Assembly: GCA_964019695.1 (NCBI GenBank) | Contig: OZ026531.1 | Coordinates: forward strand, 6,395,701 to 6,459,700 | DNA length: 64,000 nt | Source of the DNA: Loripinus fragilis | Taxonomy: Eukaryota; Mollusca; Bivalvia; Lucinida; Lucinidae | Reading direction: 5' to 3' | Shown: in pieces, positions 58,977 to 64,000 of the stretch | Position numbering within the stretch: the first letter of the stretch is position 1 | How the letters are laid out: each line of letters starts with the position of its first letter | Notes under the pieces: generated by a model | Seen by the model: the letters and a program-made list of their open reading frames with translations, nothing else | Database searches by the model: none | Told to the model about the DNA's origin: nothing | Position numbers and translations under genes: made by a program

Positions 58977-61347
58977 AAAGCCTTTACTGCTCTCGCACAT
59001 GCACGAAATGGGCGTACATATGGCATATTTTTTCAGTCAATGCTCAGACGAGACTTAATATGCATGCAGTCTTGCCAGAGCCTTCATTGCTCTCACACAT
59101 ACACAAAATGGGTGTGTTTATGGCATATTTTATCAGTCAGTGTTCAAACAAGCCTTAGCATGCGTGCAGTCTCACCAGAGCCTTCACTGCTCTCGCACAT
59201 GCGCAAAATGGGCTTACATACCGCATATTCTTTCAGTCAATGCTCAGACGAGCCTTATTGTGTGTGTAGTCTTCCTGCTCTCGCACATGCACGAAATGGG
59301 CGTACATATGACATATTTTCAGTCAATGCTCAGACGAGACTTAGTATGCATGCAGTCTTACCAGAGCATTCACTGCTCTCGCACATACACAAAATGGGTG
59401 TGTTTGTGGCATATTTTATTAGTCAATGTTCAAACAAGCCTTAGCATGCGTGAAGTCCCACCAGAGCCTTCACTGCACTCGCACATGCGCAAAATGGACT
59501 TACATACCGCATATTCTTTCAGTCAATGCTCAGACGAGCCTTATTGTGTGTGTAGTCTTCCTGCTCTCGCACATGCACGAAATGGGCGTACATATGGCAT
59601 ATTTTTTCAGTCAATGCTCAGACGAGACTTAGTATGCATGCAGTCTTACCAGAGCATTCACTGCTCTCGCACATACACAAAATGGGTGTGTTTGTGGCAT
59701 ATTTTATTAGTCAATGTTCAAACAAGCCTTAGAATGCGTGTAGTCTCACCAGAGCCTTCACTGCTCTCGCACATGCGCAAAATGGGCTTACATACGGCAT
59801 ATTCTTTCAGTCAATGCTCAGACGAGCCTTATTATGTGTGCAGTCTTGCTAGAGCCTTCACTGCTCTCGCACATGCACAAAATGGACGTACATATACTGA
59901 AACAAAAAAGTTACGTCCGCTTGACGTTTATGTCTGCCAGTGCCAAATGCATGAACGCATTTCATTTAAATTTTCACATTACCAACTGTGATTATTTAGA
60001 AACGTTTTCACCTAAGAGAAATTTATTTGGTAATCAGTAGAGCCGCTGACAAAGCAGCGAACACGAGTACCCTTAAAATCAAAAGTCACAACATCAATAG
60101 CTTGTGTGTCCATCATAATCCCGAATTTTACGCACATTTAAACATCACTGAGCAAGCTCTATAGTAAGATGTTATGCTTGCTAGCTGTATGCATTGCTTT
60201 TTCGACCACAGCCATTAATCTGTAACATACTCTGACGTCACAAAACATTGATCACGAGCGTGCGTGAAAACACTCAGAAAATTCATTTTTGGCCAAACAT
60301 TTTGATAATCAACAGAATCGGACAAATTTGATTTTTTTTCGTCATCACAAGCATTTCAACATTAATGAAGACCAATCAGCACCAAAACAATTGATAATGG
60401 AAATTTTCGGATGAATTTGGAGTAAGGGGTAGGGTATAAAACACAGATTTAGTAACCTTTTGATGCATGACTTCAGCCATAGTTTTAGTTGTTCTCTTTT
60501 GTGTAATTGTTGTCATAAACAAACACAACACGTTAAAACAAAAACGGTCTCAATATAATGTTAGGTTAAGGAGCTTTGGAAGATCTTAAATTGTTATTTG
60601 TTTAATTCAAAGGGAGGTAATTTCAGTTAATTTTGTAAATTAAAGGTTTTGAACTGCAATTTCGCTCGTTCAATAAGCAGATTTGGGATTTTTTAGATGT
60701 GTTTTCATCGTCGAACGATCCTGACTGCCATTTAACGTAAAATGTGTCACGTTTTGATGAATAACTTCCTGATGATAATGGAAAAAGCTGTGTGCATATT
60801 AGGTTCAATAACCCTTCAAGATAAGAAGATAAAATGAAATAATTACCATTTTTTGTGTGTCCGACGTTTGATAAACATTTTGGTTTTATTTTTGTTGTGA
60901 ACATCTTAACTAGATCGAAAGATTCAGTACCATGAAAAACGGACGTTTCTTTTTTGTTTGAGTATATGTCATATTTTTCAGTCAATGCTCAGACGAGACT
61001 TAGTATGCATGCAGTCTTGCCAGAGCATTCACTGCTCTCGCACATGCACAAAATGGGTGTGTTCATGGCATCTTTTATCAGTCAATACTCAAACAAGCCT
61101 TAGCATGCGTGCAGTCTCGCCAGAGCCTTCACTGCTCTCGCACATGCACAAAATGGGCGTACATTTGGTATATCCTAGCATTCAATGCTCAGACGCGCAT
61201 GAGCATGTGTGCAGTCTTGCTAGAGCCTTCACTGCTCTCACACACGCATGCACAAAATGGGCGTACATAGGGCATATTCTTTCAGTCAATGCCCAGACGC
61301 GCCTGAGCATGCGCACAGTCTCGTCAGAGCCTTTGCGGCTCGCACAT
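58977..61347 (+). repeat. Minisatellite block 16, interrupted by a TIR element
   Basis: No 14-bp deletion; private CAGTCTTGCTAG in the penultimate sub-repeat (~61213), where others have CAGTCTCGCTAG. Confidence 0.94.
59895..60964. mobile_element. TIR DNA element, copy 9 (1070 bp)
   Basis: TA at 59893-59894 and 60965-60966; private GATGAATTTGG (~60411). Confidence 0.86.
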
Positions 61348-63242
61348 TGACACATTTGAATGTAGACAAAGAATCAGGTCAAAGTCTGTGCATGTTTACA
61401 AATCGAATTTCTACATATACAATAAGTACCAAAATGCTGTGCGATGGCTCAAATATAATACATGTTTAATGGTATGTTGTCGTCTGAACCGATAGTTTCG
61501 TATTTTATTTCTTCTTGTAGAAACAGCTGTCACTCTACAGGTCATTTGGGTCCAAATTTGTTCATATGTCTAACTTTTAGTGGCCAAATATTGCATTTTT
61601 GACCCATTTACAAGGATAACCTAAAAATCGTCCACTCCCAAATTCGAACCTGTGCAGCCAAATGCATTATTAACTATGTGTAACATGCTGAGCCAGCGCA
61701 TGAGATTGTGATAATTTTACTGCAGTTTTGAGCAATGAAAGGCTCAATCTAGTCTGTGCATCTATTCAGACTCACTTGAGTCTTCATGGGCGTAGAGGAA
61801 GGCTTACGTCAAAAATCATGGCCTCTGTCTACACTAGGTAGCTGTACACGCATATTTATGGAAAAGCTTAACGCACATGTGATATGTATACAAATCTCAT
61901 GTGCTTGCTGAAATAGTGTATTAAGGTGTACGTCTAATACGTTGTTTGGATAGTGATTGATCTTCTCACGAATATGGGTTAAAACCCAAGGTGTACACAT
62001 CACTCATTAGGTGAGTGGGCACTTTGTCCAAGTCATTAGATTGCATGCAACATTAACATTATGGCATTATTTTACCATTGGGCTCAGAATAGAAAGTCAT
62101 TTTGTCTTTTTTGTGCGCATAATTAGCAGATATACAATCAATAAAAAGTTTAACCCTCATTGTGCTTACCTAATACATAACCATAGAATCATTTTCTGCA
62201 TTTCATTAACCTAAAACCCTATCCCATCTCTCGTGTATTATTAAAAAAAGGTCCAGCTGGCAAGAGACCCCTTGAAAAATTGACATCCAGCAGGCCAGGG
62301 TAACCTCGAAAAAAAACAACAAAGGAAATCAGAACAAACAAAAAACTTTGAAAAAGGGAAAATAAAAAAGGGGCCTTTCCTTACGAATCCTCCCTCGGAG
62401 AAATTCGTTTGATGACAAGACCTTGCATCAGGTCTCGTCATGTAACCGTCCAAAAGAGTTTTGGACAGGCTAGGTAAACACATTAATTTAAGAAGTTGCG
62501 TTTCACTAAAGTTAAATGCATAGAAATTATTAGCTTATTTTGGTAAAAAAATATGCTGTTTTAAATAAATCAGTACTTGGCTTAAATTTTGATGTGCTCT
62601 TACATAGAAAAATATGACCAAGTGCATTTATTTAAAATCATGTTTCATTAGACAGGTTTCTTTGCTTTTGAGTTGAGTTTGAAAATCACACATGAGTAAT
62701 GCCCCTTAACACTTTAACACAGGGTTCCTATTTATATGAATTATATACCTATGGCTTAATAAGCCCAAATAGCTCAGGGGTTAAGTGGTTAAGTTAACCA
62801 GACTAATACATTCAGAAGACTAGAATACCCTGGTGGTACAGGTTCGAACCCTGTGAAGAAGAAAAAAAAAGAAAATATTTTTTTTTAGATTTTTTTAAAT
62901 TCATTGCATTGGTTTCATTTTCTCTTTTTGTTGTATTTGTACTTAACATCACTATCAACACTTTTAAGCCATATACCTATTGTCAATCATCATACAAACA
63001 ACGTTCTTGGGCGGATTATTTTGAAATGGTTTAGCAGACCTTAGTGCATGCATACTATCACATTCATATTTTTGTGTACAAGACTTAATGACACTGATGC
63101 GACTACACAGATGCACATTCTAATCAAGACCTTCACTGTTTGTCTTTGTGATAAATACAACTTCCCATGAGCTGCTTCGTTTGTTTTCTTTTTATATGCA
63201 TATTATGTCAACTTGCTACGAAGCACATTCAGAATTGAGACA
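61348..63242 (+). repeat. Spacer 17
   Basis: Full-length; the A-rich run reads GAAAAAAAACAACAAAGG (~62309), unlike any other copy. Confidence 0.92.
62763..62864 (+). mobile_element. tRNA-derived SINE-like head, copy 17
   Basis: Full-length, both boxes and T arm intact. Confidence 0.57.
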
Positions 63243-64000
63243 AAAGCCTTTACTGCTCTCGCACATGCACGAAATGGGCGTACATATGGCATATTTTTTC
63301 AGTCAATGCTCAGACGAGACTTAATATGCATGCAGTCTTGCCAGAGCCTTCATTGCTCTCACACATACACAAAATGGGTGTGTTTATGGCATATTTTATC
63401 AGTCAGTGTTCAAACAAGCCTTAGCATGCGTGCAGTCTCACCAGAGCCTTCACTGCTCTCGCACATGCGCAAAATGGGCTTACATACCGCATATTCTTTC
63501 AGTCAATGCTCAGACGAGCCTTATTGTGTGTGTAGTCTTCCTGCTCTCGCACATGCACGAAATGGGCGTACATATGACATATTTTCAGTCAATGCTCAGA
63601 CGAGACTTAGTATGCATGCAGTCTTACCAGAGCATTCACTGCTCTCGCACATACACAAAATGGGTGTGTTTGTGGCATATTTTATTAGTCAATGTTCAAA
63701 CAAGCCTTAGCATGCGTGAAGTCCCACCAGAGCCTTCACTGCTCTCGCACATGCGCAAAATGGACTTACATACCGCATATTCTTTCAGTCAATGCTCAGA
63801 CGAGCCTTATTGTGTGTGTAGTCTTCCTGCTCTCGCACATGCACGAAATGGGCGTACATATGGCATATTTTTTCAGTCAATGCTCAGACGAGACTTAGTA
63901 TGCATGCAGTCTTACCAGAGCATTCACTGCTCTCGCACATACACAAAATGGGTGTGTTTGTGGCATATTTTATTAGTCAATGTTCAAACAAGCCTTAGAA
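63243..64000 (+). repeat. Minisatellite block 17 (left part only)
   Basis: Cut by the window end before the TIR insertion site, so occupancy is unknown. It lacks the 14-bp deletion of blocks 13 and 15 and has CACTGCTCTCGC (~63736) where other right-half blocks have CACTGCACTCGC. Confidence 0.93.

Larger units (their letters stand above)
1..64000. repeat. Macrosatellite array, at least 17 tandem units of ~3.19 or ~4.2-4.5 kb
   Basis: The same ordered set of landmarks recurs head to tail with no inversion and no non-repeat DNA. Successive intervals between one landmark are 3143, 3189, 3189, 3181, 3186, 3194, 4261, 3192, 4563, 4263, 4520, 4262, 4246, 4201, 4249 and 4198 bp. The longer spacing is explained by a 1.07 kb inserted element, by a ~300 bp gain of sub-repeats in two units, and by small deletions. 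Both window ends lie inside a minisatellite block, so neither array edge is visible. No protein-coding gene is supported anywhere in the array. Assembly collapse or expansion cannot be excluded in such a repeat. Confidence 0.97.

Overview
The window is eukaryotic, non-coding satellite DNA with no convincing protein-coding gene. All 64 kb belong to one head-to-tail macrosatellite array that starts before base 1 and runs past base 64000. A fixed landmark in the unit (the motif ATCATGGCCTC or its close variant) recurs 17 times, at about 772, 3915, 7104, 10293, 13474, 16660, 19854, 24115, 27307, 31870, 36133, 40653, 44915, 49161, 53362, 57611 and 61809. The spacing is about 3.14-3.19 kb for the first six intervals, then mostly 4.2-4.56 kb. 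The sequence is AT-rich, has no operon-like gene arrangement, and carries tRNA-derived polymerase III promoter-like segments and a TA-flanked inverted-repeat DNA element. This fits an animal genome, probably an invertebrate; the species cannot be named from the sequence.

Each unit has two halves. The first is a ~1.83-1.90 kb spacer of otherwise single-copy-looking sequence. It contains, in order, a degenerate minus-strand tRNA-like segment, an A-rich stretch, a cluster of three tandem hairpins, and a plus-strand tRNA-derived (SINE-like) segment with A box and B box followed by A/T homopolymer runs. The second half is a ~1.30 kb minisatellite of about 13 sub-repeats of ~100 bp, with shorter ~86-90 bp variants, so the locus is a satellite nested inside a satellite.

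From the seventh minisatellite block onward, nine blocks carry a ~1,070 bp element at exactly the same site. Its ends form ~25 bp imperfect inverted repeats, and the target duplication is TA (or ATAT). It shows no recognisable transposase, so it looks like a non-autonomous cut-and-paste transposon that inserted once and was then copied along with the macrosatellite unit. One neighbouring block (25548-26845) still has the empty site. Two blocks (28740-31408 and 37522-40191) have a filled site followed about 300 bp later by a second, empty copy of the site, the signature of unequal exchange between filled and empty lineages.

Shared deletions and point variants show further layers. Two early units are apparently identical over ~3.2 kb. 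A three-unit block repeats at ~12.0 kb offset. The right half has an alternating two-unit higher-order repeat of ~8.45-8.8 kb. The open reading frames across the minisatellite follow from a stop-poor ~100 bp repeat whose frame rotates, and are not annotated as genes. The most notable content is the array architecture and its recombination record, not a gene system.
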